Of a DNA stretch of 20,328 nucleotides, positions 1-8,132 are shown piece after piece. The DNA lies in NCBI GenBank assembly GCA_049454295.1, contig JBMTYG010000046.1, positions 1 to 20,328 on the forward strand, in the 5' to 3' direction. Within the stretch, counting starts at the first letter, position 1. Each line of letters starts with the position of its first letter. The DNA comes from UBA7803 sp049454295. Its GTDB lineage: Bacteria; Pseudomonadota; Gammaproteobacteria; Pseudomonadales; Azotimanducaceae. The notes under the pieces are model-generated. The model did not search any database. It was not told the origin of the DNA and saw only the letters and a list, made by a program, of their open reading frames with translations. The position numbers and the translations under genes were made by a program.

Positions 1-1343
1 GCGTGCGAATGGCTCTGGGCGGCGTTCGCGATGAAGCGGAAATACGGGGGCATAGAAGGACCTATATCGGTGCGCTTCCGGGGAAAGTCGTGCAGAAGAT
101 GTCCAAGGTGGGGGTGCGTAATCCGCTCTTTCTGCTCGACGAAGTCGACAAAATGGGTATGGATTTTCGCGGTGATCCCGCGAGCGCGCTGCTTGAAGTA
201 CTGGATCCGGAACAAAACAAGGGGTTCAACGATCACTATCTTGATGTCGATTACGACCTCTCAGACGTGTTCTTTGTCTGCACTTCGAATTCGATGAATA
301 TCCCTCCCGCGCTGCTGGATCGGATGGAAGTCATCCGACTGCCTGGGTACACGGAAGACGAGAAGCTCAATATTGCCCGGCGTTACCTGGTACCGAAGCA
401 GTTGCAGCTGAACGGTCTCAGAACCGATGAGTTCTCTATCACCGACGCTGCCATCCTTCATCTCATACGGTATTACACGCGTGAGACTGGCGTTCGAGGG
501 CTTGAACGAGCTATCGCAAAACTGGCGCGCAAGGTGGTGCGGGAAGTGGGTCTTGCGAGCGGAAACGCGACGAAGTCGGACGACGGGAAGCGCAAGGGAC
601 CAGGGCGAACGAAGGCAGCAGAGGTATCCAATCCTCTGCCGATAATCGACGAGGCGCGAGTTGAAGCCCTGTCGGGTGTGCGCAAGTTCACCTATGGCCT
701 TGCAGAGGAAAGTAATCAGGTCGGCATCGTCACGGGTCTTGCGTGGACTCAGGTCGGTGGCGAGCTTCTCAACATCGAAGCCGTTGCCGTGCCGGGCAAA
801 GGAGTCCAGATCAAGACCGGCTCTCTTGGCGACGTGATGCAGGAATCTATTTCCGCAGCGCTGACGGTGGTTAGAAGTCGCGCCGAGGTGCTGGGTATAC
901 CCAAGGATTTCCATGAGAAATTCGACCTCCACATTCACGTTCCTGAGGGGGCGACACCGAAGGACGGTCCAAGTGCGGGAATCGGTATGTGCACGGCGGT
1001 CGTCTCCGTGCTCAGCGGTATCCCTGTACGAGCTGATGTGGCCATGACAGGGGAGATCACGCTGCGCGGACAGGTCCTCGCGATCGGCGGTCTCAAGGAG
1101 AAACTTCTGGCTGCATTGCGTGGCGGGATCAAGACTGTCTTGATCCCTAAAGACAACGAGCGGGATCTGAAAGAAATTCCAGAGAACGTTCTGGCTGGAC
1201 TGCGCATTCACCCGGTACGCTGGATTGACGAGGTGCTGGAGATTGCGCTTGAGCGACTCCCACAACCGCTCGTGCCTGCGGACGCGGCTGCACGCGCTGA
1301 AGAACCGCGCGTCGAGGTTGACAAGTCGATTAGCGCACACTAA
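1..1343 (+). CDS. lon: ATP-dependent Lon protease, C-terminal part (5' end outside window)
   Basis: Lon is a cytosolic AAA+ serine protease that unfolds and degrades damaged and regulatory proteins. The window opens inside the AAA+ module, just after the Walker A region; the first complete codon is at base 3, near residue 378 of E. coli Lon. Visible in order (fragment numbering): RGHRRTYIGA at 15-24, Walker B FLLDEVD at 43-49, sensor-1 TSNSMN at 94-99, then the protease domain with catalytic Ser324 in PKDGPSAG and catalytic Lys367 in GGLKEK. The Ser-Lys spacing of 43 residues equals that of E. coli Lon (S679/K722). A Lys/Arg/Gly-rich stretch at about 185-212, between the AAA+ lid and protease domain, has no counterpart in the E. 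coli sequence as I recall it. hupB and ppiD follow, the usual gammaproteobacterial order. Identity is very secure; the N-terminal domain and Walker A are not in view. Confidence 0.97.
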   Translation, partial: VRMALGGVRDEAEIRGHRRTYIGALPGKVVQKMSKVGVRNPLFLLDEVDKMGMDFRGDPASALLEVLDPEQNKGFNDHYLDVDYDLSDVFFVCTSNSMNIPPALLDRMEVIRLPGYTEDEKLNIARRYLVPKQLQLNGLRTDEFSITDAAILHLIRYYTRETGVRGLERAIAKLARKVVREVGLASGNATKSDDGKRKGPGRTKAAEVSNPLPIIDEARVEALSGVRKFTYGLAEESNQVGIVTGLAWTQVGGELLNIEAVAVPGKGVQIKTGSLGDVMQESISAALTVVRSRAEVLGIPKDFHEKFDLHIHVPEGATPKDGPSAGIGMCTAVVSVLSGIPVRADVAMTGEITLRGQVLAIGGLKEKLLAALRGGIKTVLIPKDNERDLKEIPENVLAGLRIHPVRWIDEVLEIALERLPQPLVPADAAARAEEPRVEVDKSISAH

Positions 1344-1380
1344 ACCCGCGGTGCGGCAAGCGCTCGCAGCGGCATGGCGG

Positions 1381-1409
1381 TTGCAGGCGTTCGGGCGGGT
1401 TGTTATAAC
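1381..1409 (+). promoter_or_regulatory. Sigma70-like promoter for hupB, extended -10 type
   Basis: A -35-like TTGCAG (1381-1386), a 17-bp spacer and a -10-like TATAAC (1404-1409) preceded by TG at 1401-1402 (TGn extended -10) lie in the lon-hupB gap. Transcription would begin near 1416, about 28 bases before the GTG start of hupB. Seen by eye; no start-site data. Confidence 0.6.
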
Positions 1410-1444
1410 ACGCGCCCGCTACGTCACATGGCACAGGAGCCGAC

Positions 1445-1717
1445 GTGAACAAATCCGATCTTATTGACCACATTGCCGAAGCCGCTGATATCTCCAAGGC
1501 CTCTGCTGGGCGCGCTCTGGAAGCTGCGCTAGATGCCATCACCGGATCTCTCCGTCAGGCAGAGCCGGTGGCGTTGGTGGGCTTCGGAACATTTACCGTT
1601 CGCGAGCGCGCGGCGCGTACCGGTCGAAACCCTCAAACTGGTGCTGAGATCACCATTGCTGAAGCACGTATCCCTGTCTTCAAGCCCGGCAAGGGATTGA
1701 AAGACGCCCTGAATTGA
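1445..1717 (+). CDS. hupB: DNA-binding protein HU, beta subunit
   Basis: A 90-residue HU/IHF-family histone-like protein that bends and compacts DNA as a dimer in the nucleoid. It starts MNKSDLIDHI, carries the core VGFGTF, the beta-arm tip GRNPQTG whose Pro intercalates DNA in this family, and a basic C-terminal end (FKPGKGLKDAL). Length matches HU exactly. The start is GTG at 1445, with AGGAG at 1435-1439 placed five bases upstream. Its position directly downstream of lon and upstream of ppiD argues for the HU beta subunit rather than HU alpha or IHF. It has its own promoter candidate upstream and a rho-independent terminator just after the stop, so it is probably a single-gene transcript. 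Confidence 0.95.
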   Translation: MNKSDLIDHIAEAADISKASAGRALEAALDAITGSLRQAEPVALVGFGTFTVRERAARTGRNPQTGAEITIAEARIPVFKPGKGLKDALN

Positions 1718-1745
1718 GCGTTCACGCGGTACTATAAGTTCAACG

Positions 1746-1772
1746 GAAGGCGCAGTTCTGCGCCTTCTTCTT
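1746..1772 (+). terminator. Rho-independent terminator after hupB
   Basis: Perfect 9-bp GC-rich stem GAAGGCGCA (1746-1754) and TGCGCCTTC (1759-1767) around a GTTC tetraloop, followed by TTCTT. It lies 28 bases after the hupB stop and before ppiD, so it would isolate hupB transcription. Confidence 0.8.
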
Positions 1773-1824
1773 ATCGGTAGCAGGGTATGCGCCTGCGACC
1801 GTTCGATCTCTCAGGGTGATTGGC

Positions 1825-3729
1825 ATGTTGCAAGAATTGCGCAACCAGACGCAGGGCGTGGCGTTCAAGATCGTCGTTGGAATGCTCATCGTCGTGTTGG
1901 CGGTCTTCGGTTTTGGGGCCATCGATCTCTTTGGCTCGAACGATCCCGACCTGGCCCGAATCAACGGTGAATCACTCACTCAGGGGCAAGTCGGTGTACA
2001 GGTCGAGCGGGAACGCCGGCGGATTGCGGCTCAGGCTGGAGACAGCTTCGATCCCGCGAGCATCGACCCGCTAGCGCTTCAAGCCCGGGTGCTCGAGCAG
2101 ATGATTGCACGCGCTCTCATTCAACAAGCTGCCGATGACCTGGGCGTTGCTGCCAGCGACCGAGAGGTTACTGAGATCATTCGCAACAACCCAAATTTCG
2201 GCATCGACGGTAAATTTGAGCAGGAACGGTTCCGCATCGTCGCCCAAGCCATGGGCTATCGCCCGCAGGACTTCGTCGCGGAAATGCGAGAACTGCTCAA
2301 ACTAGAGCAACTGCAGAATGCAATCGCCAATTCCGGGTTCAGCACAACTGAAGATCTCGGCGTGTATGCCCGCATCCTGGGGCAGCGGCGTGATCTGGCA
2401 TGGCTGTCCTTTACGCCTGATCGCTTCGCGGCACAGGCTGGGATCACCGACGAAGACGTACGGCAGCGCTACGATGACAACCAATCGGCTTACATGACCG
2501 AAGAAAGCCTTGATGTCGAGTATCTCGAGCTCAGTGTGTCCGCTCTGGCGTCAGATGCTGGGATCAGTGTGTCCGAAGACGATGTTGTGGCCGCTTACGA
2601 TGCAGACCGCGCGGCAGCCCCCGTGGGGGAGGAACGCCGCAGCAGTCATATCCTTGTAAGCCTTACCGAAGAGCGTGACGAAGCGGCGGCACGTCAGGTC
2701 ATTGCCACAGCTGTCGCTCGTTTGGCGGCTGGCGAAGCGTTTGCGGTCGTCGCCAAGGAGCTCTCAGATGATCCGGTGTCGGCGCAGGCGGGCGGCGATC
2801 TGGGCTTTGCTGGGCGAGGCGTATTCGACCCCGCCTTTGAAGACGCGTTGTTCGCGCTAACGGAACCGGGAGCGCTGTCCGAGCCTGTGGTAACACCCTT
2901 CGGCGTCCATCTCATTCAGCTCGAAGAGATTCGCGAAACCGAGTATCCCGCGTTAGATCAACTGCGACAGGAAATCGAAGAGCGCCTGCGCACTGAACAG
3001 GCCAATCAGCGCTTTGATGAGCGCAAGCGTGAACTTGATAATCTCGCCTTTGAGCGTCCGGATGATCTCTTGGAGACCGCGGCGACGCTCGGACTTGAAG
3101 TCCAGACCTCGAGCGGCATTACCAGAGACAGCGGCGCGGGGCTGTTTGCTTCGGCGCTCGTGCGGGAGGCTCTGTTTGCCGCAGACGTGCTAGAAAAAGG
3201 GCTCAATTCCCCGTTGCTGGAGCCGGAGACGGGGGTTGCGCTGGTCGCCAGGGTGATAAAGCGCCACGAGCCGATAGCCATTCCTTTCGATACCCTGGCA
3301 GAGCAGCTCAAGTCGGAGATGGTGACCGAGGCTGCGGCTGCGCTGGCTGAAGAGGCTCGATCTGCGGCTGAGGAACGCTTGCGGAAAGGTGAAGCTGCCG
3401 CAGAGATCGCCTTGACCTATGGGTTGTCATGGCAACGAGTCGAATCCGCGCGTTTGGGGGCGACTGATGTGCCGAGAGAAGTGCTCGACGCCGCATTCCG
3501 ACTGGATCGGCCCGCTGCGGACGGCAAGACGGTTGGCACGGCGCCGTTGAGTGAGGGCGGAACCGCATTGATCACGGTCACCCGCGTCCAGGACGGTTCG
3601 CTCGGTGCGCTGACAACCGCTGAGCGGCAGGGGCTGGAAAGGATCGTGGCGGAGCGCGTCGCGCGACTTGAATTCGGCAGTTTCTACGAGACGCTGGAAG
3701 AACAGGCGTCGATTCGTCGCTTCGATTGA
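1825..3729 (+). CDS. ppiD: Membrane-anchored periplasmic folding factor PpiD (SurA_N + PpiC domains)
   Basis: PpiD is an inner-membrane protein with a large periplasmic part; it contacts proteins leaving the Sec translocon and assists their folding. The 634-residue product begins MLQELRNQTQGVAFKIVVG, has one transmembrane segment at about 15-33, a SurA-like N-terminal chaperone domain to about residue 170, a parvulin (PpiC) domain at about 269-368 (SSHILV, GGDLGF, PFGVHLIQL), and a C-terminal helical part ending IRRFD. I chose ATG 1825 because AGGGTG (1813-1818) lies upstream at good spacing and family members begin ML(Q/K)xIR; a GTG at 1816 in the same frame would add three residues but overlaps this ribosome-binding site. 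Length and the position after hupB fit PpiD. Parvulin activity is weak in E. coli PpiD, so isomerase activity here is not assured. Confidence 0.93.
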   Translation: MLQELRNQTQGVAFKIVVGMLIVVLAVFGFGAIDLFGSNDPDLARINGESLTQGQVGVQVERERRRIAAQAGDSFDPASIDPLALQARVLEQMIARALIQQAADDLGVAASDREVTEIIRNNPNFGIDGKFEQERFRIVAQAMGYRPQDFVAEMRELLKLEQLQNAIANSGFSTTEDLGVYARILGQRRDLAWLSFTPDRFAAQAGITDEDVRQRYDDNQSAYMTEESLDVEYLELSVSALASDAGISVSEDDVVAAYDADRAAAPVGEERRSSHILVSLTEERDEAAARQVIATAVARLAAGEAFAVVAKELSDDPVSAQAGGDLGFAGRGVFDPAFEDALFALTEPGALSEPVVTPFGVHLIQLEEIRETEYPALDQLRQEIEERLRTEQANQRFDERKRELDNLAFERPDDLLETAATLGLEVQTSSGITRDSGAGLFASALVREALFAADVLEKGLNSPLLEPETGVALVARVIKRHEPIAIPFDTLAEQLKSEMVTEAAAALAEEARSAAEERLRKGEAAAEIALTYGLSWQRVESARLGATDVPREVLDAAFRLDRPAADGKTVGTAPLSEGGTALITVTRVQDGSLGALTTAERQGLERIVAERVARLEFGSFYETLEEQASIRRFD

Positions 3730-3748
3730 CGCACCCGCGAAGCCTGCA

Positions 3749-5176
3749 TCAACCTGACGGGATTCGCAGGCGCTGCCCGATACGAAGCACCGATCCTGGC
3801 GTTAGGTTGTTGGTCGCGAGGAGCCGATTGAGAGAGACTCGATACTCGCGTGCGAGCCGCCAGAGTGTATCTCCGGCTCGAACGACGTGTGTCTCAGTCC
3901 GAGGGGAGCGGGCACTCGACGCCCTGGCAGCGTCCGTTGTGCTCGCAGATAGAGGCGGCTCTGATTGGCGGTTACTGCGGGAACGGACCTGCGCGCGCGT
4001 TTCGGGCACCAACAAGGTCGCCCCCGCGCGCAAAAAATCACCTCGGAGCCCGTTCAATTCGCGCAGCGTCGCCACATCAGTTCCCTGCCTGCGAGCGATG
4101 GCGCTCAAACTATCACCGGGACGAATGGTGACACGCTGACTGGCTGGGAGCGCCGCTACTGGCCGGTTGGTCAAATCGGCAATCCATGTGCGGGCAGCAG
4201 AGCCAAACTCTCGGGGCACATGAAGTTGATGGGGGCCATCCGGTGGGGTCAGATCTCTGTTGAGTCCCGGATTGAGCACATACAAGTCTTCTTCGGCCAA
4301 GTTCAGGGCCCTGGCCGTCTCCGGGACGGATACGATGCCGCCGGTATCGATGGTTTCGAAGGGCTGTCGGGTTTTCAGCGCCGGCAATTTAAAGCCACAC
4401 TGTTCCGGATGATCAATCAGCGCAGCGAGCGCAAGCAGTCGCGGGACGAACTGCTTGCCGTGATAGGGCAACGAAAGTGACCAGAAATCAGGGTTACCCC
4501 CGCGAGCGGATAACGCTCTGATAACCGCACCTTCCCCCGTGTTATAGGCGACGATCGCGAGGCGCCAATCCTTGAGTCGCGCGTGTCCACTCTCAAGATA
4601 ATCAAGCGCTGCTCGTGTTGATAAGACCGGATCTCTTCGACCATCGAACCAGGGGTTGCGCGGAAGACCTAAGCGGTCTCCAGTCGCCGGAATGATCTGC
4701 CACATCCCGGTGGGTCCTCTGAGAGCTTCGGCCTCAGGATTCATGCCGCTCTCCACGATCGGCAACAAGGCGATCTCTGCGGGTAGACCGCGGGTTTGGA
4801 CTGCGGCAAATACGTGCGGCATGAAGAGTTGCAGACGCCTGCTCATCGATGCGAGGTAAGAGGGGTAGCGACAGAACGCCGCAATCTCGTGACGCACACG
4901 TGGGTGGTCTGGCTCATGATCAAGTTCGAAGCCTATTCGGATGGCGTCCCACAGATCTTCGTCTTGATCGCCAAGCGCATCGCTCGCTGCAGGCTTCTTC
5001 GTGGATGGGTCATCGGCGTTCGCGTCGGAGGCAACCCGCGTTGTTTCAGCCGCTGATTCGCCGGTCGGCGATGCACCGGGGGATGACGTCCCGGATAGCT
5101 GGCAGCCTCCGAGCACCAGAGTGAGGGTGAGCATCAGACCAAGGGTCGGTGCGCTTACGCGTCGCCAGGTTGCCAT
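3749..5176 (-). CDS. mltD: Membrane-bound lytic murein transglycosylase D, lipoprotein with two LysM repeats
   Basis: MltD cleaves the MurNAc-GlcNAc bond of peptidoglycan, leaving a 1,6-anhydro end, from an outer-membrane lipid anchor. The 475-residue product has a lipoprotein signal peptide ending LGGC (Cys25), a low-complexity Ser/Ala/Asp linker to about 70, and an SLT domain at about 120-225 with likely catalytic Glu142 in PIVESGMNP, then GPTGMWQI (154-161) and AYNTGEG (210-216). Two LysM peptidoglycan-binding modules follow at about 348-391 (IRPGDSLSAIARR) and 430-473 (VRAGDTLWRLARE). It converges on ppiD with only 19 bases between the stops and no obvious terminator. It diverges from the methyltransferase gene across 54 bases. 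In E. coli mltD is next to gloB and yafS; here gloB is absent from the junction. Confidence 0.94.
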   Translation of the reverse strand: MATWRRVSAPTLGLMLTLTLVLGGCQLSGTSSPGASPTGESAAETTRVASDANADDPSTKKPAASDALGDQDEDLWDAIRIGFELDHEPDHPRVRHEIAAFCRYPSYLASMSRRLQLFMPHVFAAVQTRGLPAEIALLPIVESGMNPEAEALRGPTGMWQIIPATGDRLGLPRNPWFDGRRDPVLSTRAALDYLESGHARLKDWRLAIVAYNTGEGAVIRALSARGGNPDFWSLSLPYHGKQFVPRLLALAALIDHPEQCGFKLPALKTRQPFETIDTGGIVSVPETARALNLAEEDLYVLNPGLNRDLTPPDGPHQLHVPREFGSAARTWIADLTNRPVAALPASQRVTIRPGDSLSAIARRQGTDVATLRELNGLRGDFLRAGATLLVPETRAQVRSRSNRQSEPPLSASTTDAARASSARSPRTETHVVRAGDTLWRLAREYRVSLNRLLATNNLTPGSVLRIGQRLRIPSG

Positions 5177-5202
5177 GATCGGGGGCTACGGTCAGAATCG
5201 GC

Positions 5203-5225
5203 TCATCACTGTGCGTGATGATCAC
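5203..5225. promoter_or_regulatory. Operator-like inverted half-sites between mltD and the methyltransferase gene
   Basis: TCATCAC (5203-5209) and GTGATGA (5215-5221) are perfect 7-bp inverted arms around a 5-base centre. The right arm also forms a second dyad with ATCAC (5221-5225) about one base. Three alternating half-sites thus fill most of the 54-bp gap between two divergent starts. Such arms arise by chance about once per centre length in a window this size, so only their position makes them notable. The cognate regulator is unknown. Confidence 0.35.
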
Positions 5226-5230
5226 CCGTC

Positions 5231-6031
5231 TTGGCAAATGCATCTGCTCACCGCTTGAGAACCTGGTTCGCGTCCCCAGCGGGCGCGGGCGTACTTGCCG
5301 AAGAGGTGCAGGTGCTCACCGGTATCGTGCGGCGCGTGCATGGCGACGCGCTCCTGTGGCTCGGGTGCGATCAGGGTCTTGACACTGTCGTTCGGGGCTC
5401 GATGGTTCGCCATCGAATCGTGGGTGCATTGCCTGCCGTCGAAGTAGACACCGAACAGCCTGTGATTCGCTGCGTGCCTGATGAATTGCCGTTCGCTAAT
5501 GGCAGTATGGACGCGGTAGTGCTCCGGCATGCCCTGGAAACCGCAGAAGATCCCCGTACTGTGCTTCGAGAAGCAGCGCGCGTGATCGCGCCGGGCGGCC
5601 GATTAGTGATCGCGACATTTAACCCGGTGAGCCTGTGGGGACTGCGGCGCCTGTATGCGGGTGCGGTCCCGGATGCGTTCCGTGGACTCAAGCTGATTGC
5701 GCCCTATCGCTTGATTGATTGGCTGACGCTGCTCGGTTTTGATCTGGCCGCAGCGTCGCCAGACTATCGCGCCTACGGTTTGCCGTTCTCGGACCGATCG
5801 AAGGATCGCCTGGAACTGCGACATAACGCGTTTGAACGTTGGCTTATTCGGCGGCGCGTGCCATTTGGCGGCATCATGTTCGTTGCGGCGACGAAACGAG
5901 CCTTCGCCGGGCGAATGCAACGTGAACGTGTGACGCGCCTCGCCTCGCCACCGTTTGGTCGACCCGCGTACAACCGCGGTAACGTCATCAAGCTGCCCGT
6001 ATCGCATAGCCGTCGCGGCCGCAGCGACTGA
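5231..6031 (+). CDS. Class I SAM-dependent methyltransferase, YafS-like
   Basis: A 266-residue protein resembling E. coli YafS, a methyltransferase-fold protein of unknown substrate encoded beside rnhA. Seen: a motif-I-like stretch LLWLGCDQGLD (41-51), where the usual Gly-rich E/DxGxG loop is degenerate; CVPDELPFANGSMDAVVL (81-98), the region binding the adenosine side in this fold; VLREAARVIAPGGRLVIATFNP (start 111), the typical post-IV strand; and SLWGLRRLY, shared in style with YafS. The C-terminal end is basic (SHSRRGRSD). The start is uncertain: an in-frame TGA at 5219 limits it to TTG 5231 or a later start such as TTG 5255, and no strong ribosome-binding site is seen. It is followed 18 bases later by rnhA and may be co-transcribed. 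The weak motif I means SAM binding is likely but not certain. Confidence 0.8.
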   Translation: MANASAHRLRTWFASPAGAGVLAEEVQVLTGIVRRVHGDALLWLGCDQGLDTVVRGSMVRHRIVGALPAVEVDTEQPVIRCVPDELPFANGSMDAVVLRHALETAEDPRTVLREAARVIAPGGRLVIATFNPVSLWGLRRLYAGAVPDAFRGLKLIAPYRLIDWLTLLGFDLAAASPDYRAYGLPFSDRSKDRLELRHNAFERWLIRRRVPFGGIMFVAATKRAFAGRMQRERVTRLASPPFGRPAYNRGNVIKLPVSHSRRGRSD

Positions 6032-6049
6032 TTGCCCGCTTTTTGACCG

Positions 6050-6511
6050 ATGACCGAGCCAGCCGCTGCGAGTGTCGTGGAGATTTTTACGGATGGCGCC
6101 TGCCGGGGTAACCCCGGACCAGGTGGTTGGGCTGCGCTGCTACGACTGGGTGAGACCGAACGGCTCCTCTCCGGTGCCTCACCGCTGACCACGAACAATC
6201 GCATGGAACTGCAGGCGGCAATTGAAGGACTCGCTGCGCTCAAGAGATCCTCGCGCGTCGTTCTCACCACCGATTCGCAATACGTTCGACAGGGCGTGAC
6301 CGCTTGGATCGCTAACTGGAAACGCAACGGGTGGCGCACGTCAGCGCGTGAACCTGTCAAAAACCGGGATTTGTGGGAGCGTCTGGATGCGCTCGCCGCG
6401 TCTCACCAGATAGAGTGGTGTTGGGTTCGGGGACACAGCGGTCACCCTGATAATGAGCGTGTGGACCAAGCGGCGAATGTCGCGATAGATACTTTTCTGA
6501 GCGAGACATGA
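6050..6511 (+). CDS. rnhA: Ribonuclease HI
   Basis: RNase HI cuts the RNA strand of RNA-DNA hybrids, removing R-loops and primer remnants. The 153-residue product is standard length and has every catalytic residue: Asp15 in IFTDGAC, Glu53 in NNRMELQA, Asp75 in LTTDSQYV, His129 in GHSGH and Asp139 in NERVDQAA, each exactly five positions after the E. coli equivalents (D10, E48, D70, H124, D134). The basic protrusion WIANWKRNGWR that grips the hybrid is also present. The stop overlaps the dnaQ start by four bases, so translation is probably coupled. In E. coli the same two genes are neighbours but divergent; here they run in the same direction. Confidence 0.97.
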   Translation: MTEPAAASVVEIFTDGACRGNPGPGGWAALLRLGETERLLSGASPLTTNNRMELQAAIEGLAALKRSSRVVLTTDSQYVRQGVTAWIANWKRNGWRTSAREPVKNRDLWERLDALAASHQIEWCWVRGHSGHPDNERVDQAANVAIDTFLSET

Positions 6512-7233
6512 GACAGATCGTTCTCGACACTGAGACCACTGGGCTCGAGCCGGGACAGGGGCACCGCGTCATTGAGATCGGCGCTGTGGAACTCCTCGAT
6601 CGCCGTCTGTCGGGTCGTCATTTTCACTGCTACCTGAATCCTGACCGAGCCGTTGACCCGGGAGCTTTTGCGGTACATGGGCTGAGCGACGCTTTCCTGT
6701 CGGATAAGGCTCGCTTTGCTGATATCGCAACCGATTTCCTCGACTTCGTGCAGGGTGCCGAGCTCATTATTCACAACGCCGCGTTCGATATCTCGTTCCT
6801 CGATCAGGAACTCGGTCGCGTGCCTGGGCTGCCGCGCAGTCTGGGTACTCTCTGTAAGGTGACAGATTCCTTGGCGATAGCCCGACAGAAACATCCAGGG
6901 CAAAAGAACAGTTTGGACGCGCTCTGCCGGCGCTACCAGGTCGACAACTCTGGACGCACGCTGCACGGTGCGCTGCTCGATGCAGAGATCCTTGCCGACG
7001 TTTATCTGCTCATGACCGGCGGGCAGACTGCGCTCTTCGATGCTGTCACGGCGCAGGAAACGAACGAAGCTCGAATCGAGCAAATGCCGAGATTGAGGAA
7101 CGCGAATCGAATCGCTCTGAAGGGCATCCGCGCGAGCGCTGGGGACGGTGAGCGGCACGAACGGATGCTTGACCTGATAGACCAACAAGCGCGCGGCGGC
7201 AGCGTTTGGCGCAGGCATTTGCAACGCGGATGA
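6508..7233 (+). CDS. dnaQ: DNA polymerase III epsilon subunit, 3'-5' proofreading exonuclease
   Basis: DnaQ is the DEDDh exonuclease that removes misinserted bases in the replicative polymerase core. The 241-residue protein (243 in E. coli) shows Exo I with Asp7 and Glu9 in VLDTETTG, Exo II with Asp94 in HNAAFD, and Exo III with His153 and Asp158 in LHGALLDAE. Residues 173-177, QTALF, sit where E. coli has its weak sliding-clamp-binding motif, and a 60-residue basic tail follows, which in E. coli binds the alpha subunit. ATG 6508 overlaps the rnhA stop as ATGA, supporting an operon. No terminator is seen in the 59 bases before nudC, so read-through is possible, though nudC has its own strong ribosome-binding site. 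Confidence 0.97.
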   Translation: MRQIVLDTETTGLEPGQGHRVIEIGAVELLDRRLSGRHFHCYLNPDRAVDPGAFAVHGLSDAFLSDKARFADIATDFLDFVQGAELIIHNAAFDISFLDQELGRVPGLPRSLGTLCKVTDSLAIARQKHPGQKNSLDALCRRYQVDNSGRTLHGALLDAEILADVYLLMTGGQTALFDAVTAQETNEARIEQMPRLRNANRIALKGIRASAGDGERHERMLDLIDQQARGGSVWRRHLQRG

Positions 7234-7292
7234 GCGGGCGGACACCGTCAATTGCTGCGTTCATCGCATGACTACAACGGAAAGGAGTCACC

Positions 7293-8132
7293 ATGTGGCC
7301 GTTTGAACCCGACCCATTCCTCTCGGGCGTCAAGCCCCCCGACACCCCCTCCGATGCCGAATCCTGGTTCTTTCCCGTGGTTCGCGGCCAGCTAGCTTGC
7401 GTCATTGAACGGGGAGCGCCGCGAGCGATTACCGGCAGTGAGTATCGTTGGCTCGAACTAGAGGAGCGAGGGCGCCATTACCTCGGCCGTTTTCATCAGC
7501 ATGACTGCTGGGCGTTGGATGTTAGCGGTCGATTAGCCGAGGGCTATACGCTACTTGATCTGCGTGCATGGCTCGGAAGGGTCGAGGCGCCGCTCTTTTA
7601 CCTCGCGGGGCGCGCGATCCAGATTGTGGATTGGCATGTCAGCCACCAGTATTGCGGGCGGTGCGGAACGAGGATGGAAGATCATCCCGCCGACCGCGCC
7701 ATGGTCTGCCCCGCGTGCCGGCTCATGAATTACCCGCGTCTATCCCCGAGCATTATTGTGCTGGTTACGCGTGGCGACGAGATGCTTCTCGCTCGAAACG
7801 CTAATTGGCCCGACGGGATGTACAGCACGCTCGCGGGTTTCGTCGAACCCGGGGAGTCGATCGAGCAGACCGTCCATCGCGAGGTTCTGGAGGAAGTGGG
7901 GATACGCGTGCGTAACCTGCGTTATCTTGGCAGTCAGAGCTGGCCGTTTCCCAATTCCCTGATGCTCGGATTTCATGCCGACTTCGCGGGCGGCGAGATT
8001 GTGTGTCAGGAGGGCGAAATCGCCGATGCGCGTTGGTTCAGGTTCGATGCGCTGCCCAATATACCGCCGGCGACAGCCATTTCGCGCTGGCTGATCGATG
8101 CGTTCATCGACACGTTGAGGAGACAATCCTGA
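7293..8132 (+). CDS. nudC: NADH pyrophosphatase / RNA NAD-decapping Nudix hydrolase NudC
   Basis: NudC hydrolyses NAD(H) to NMN(H) and AMP and removes NAD caps from RNA 5' ends. The 279-residue protein has an N-terminal domain, a four-Cys zinc ribbon (Cys121, Cys124, Cys139, Cys142), and a complete Nudix box at 182-204 (GFVEPGESIEQTVHREVLEEVG, matching GX5EX7REUXEEXGU). After the box comes SQSWPFPNSLM (214-224), the NudC signature usually written SQPWPFPxS; the Pro-to-Ser change at the third position is slightly unusual. It is about 20 residues longer than E. coli NudC, mainly at the N-terminus. ATG 7293 follows AAAGGAG (7281-7287) at ideal spacing. The stop shares one base with the next start, so the two genes are translationally coupled. 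Confidence 0.95.
   Translation: MWPFEPDPFLSGVKPPDTPSDAESWFFPVVRGQLACVIERGAPRAITGSEYRWLELEERGRHYLGRFHQHDCWALDVSGRLAEGYTLLDLRAWLGRVEAPLFYLAGRAIQIVDWHVSHQYCGRCGTRMEDHPADRAMVCPACRLMNYPRLSPSIIVLVTRGDEMLLARNANWPDGMYSTLAGFVEPGESIEQTVHREVLEEVGIRVRNLRYLGSQSWPFPNSLMLGFHADFAGGEIVCQEGEIADARWFRFDALPNIPPATAISRWLIDAFIDTLRRQS

Noticed and set aside
261..1340. Long minus-strand frame opposite lon
   Set aside because: It has no recognisable domain, no ribosome-binding site of note and lies entirely antisense to the highly conserved lon coding sequence.
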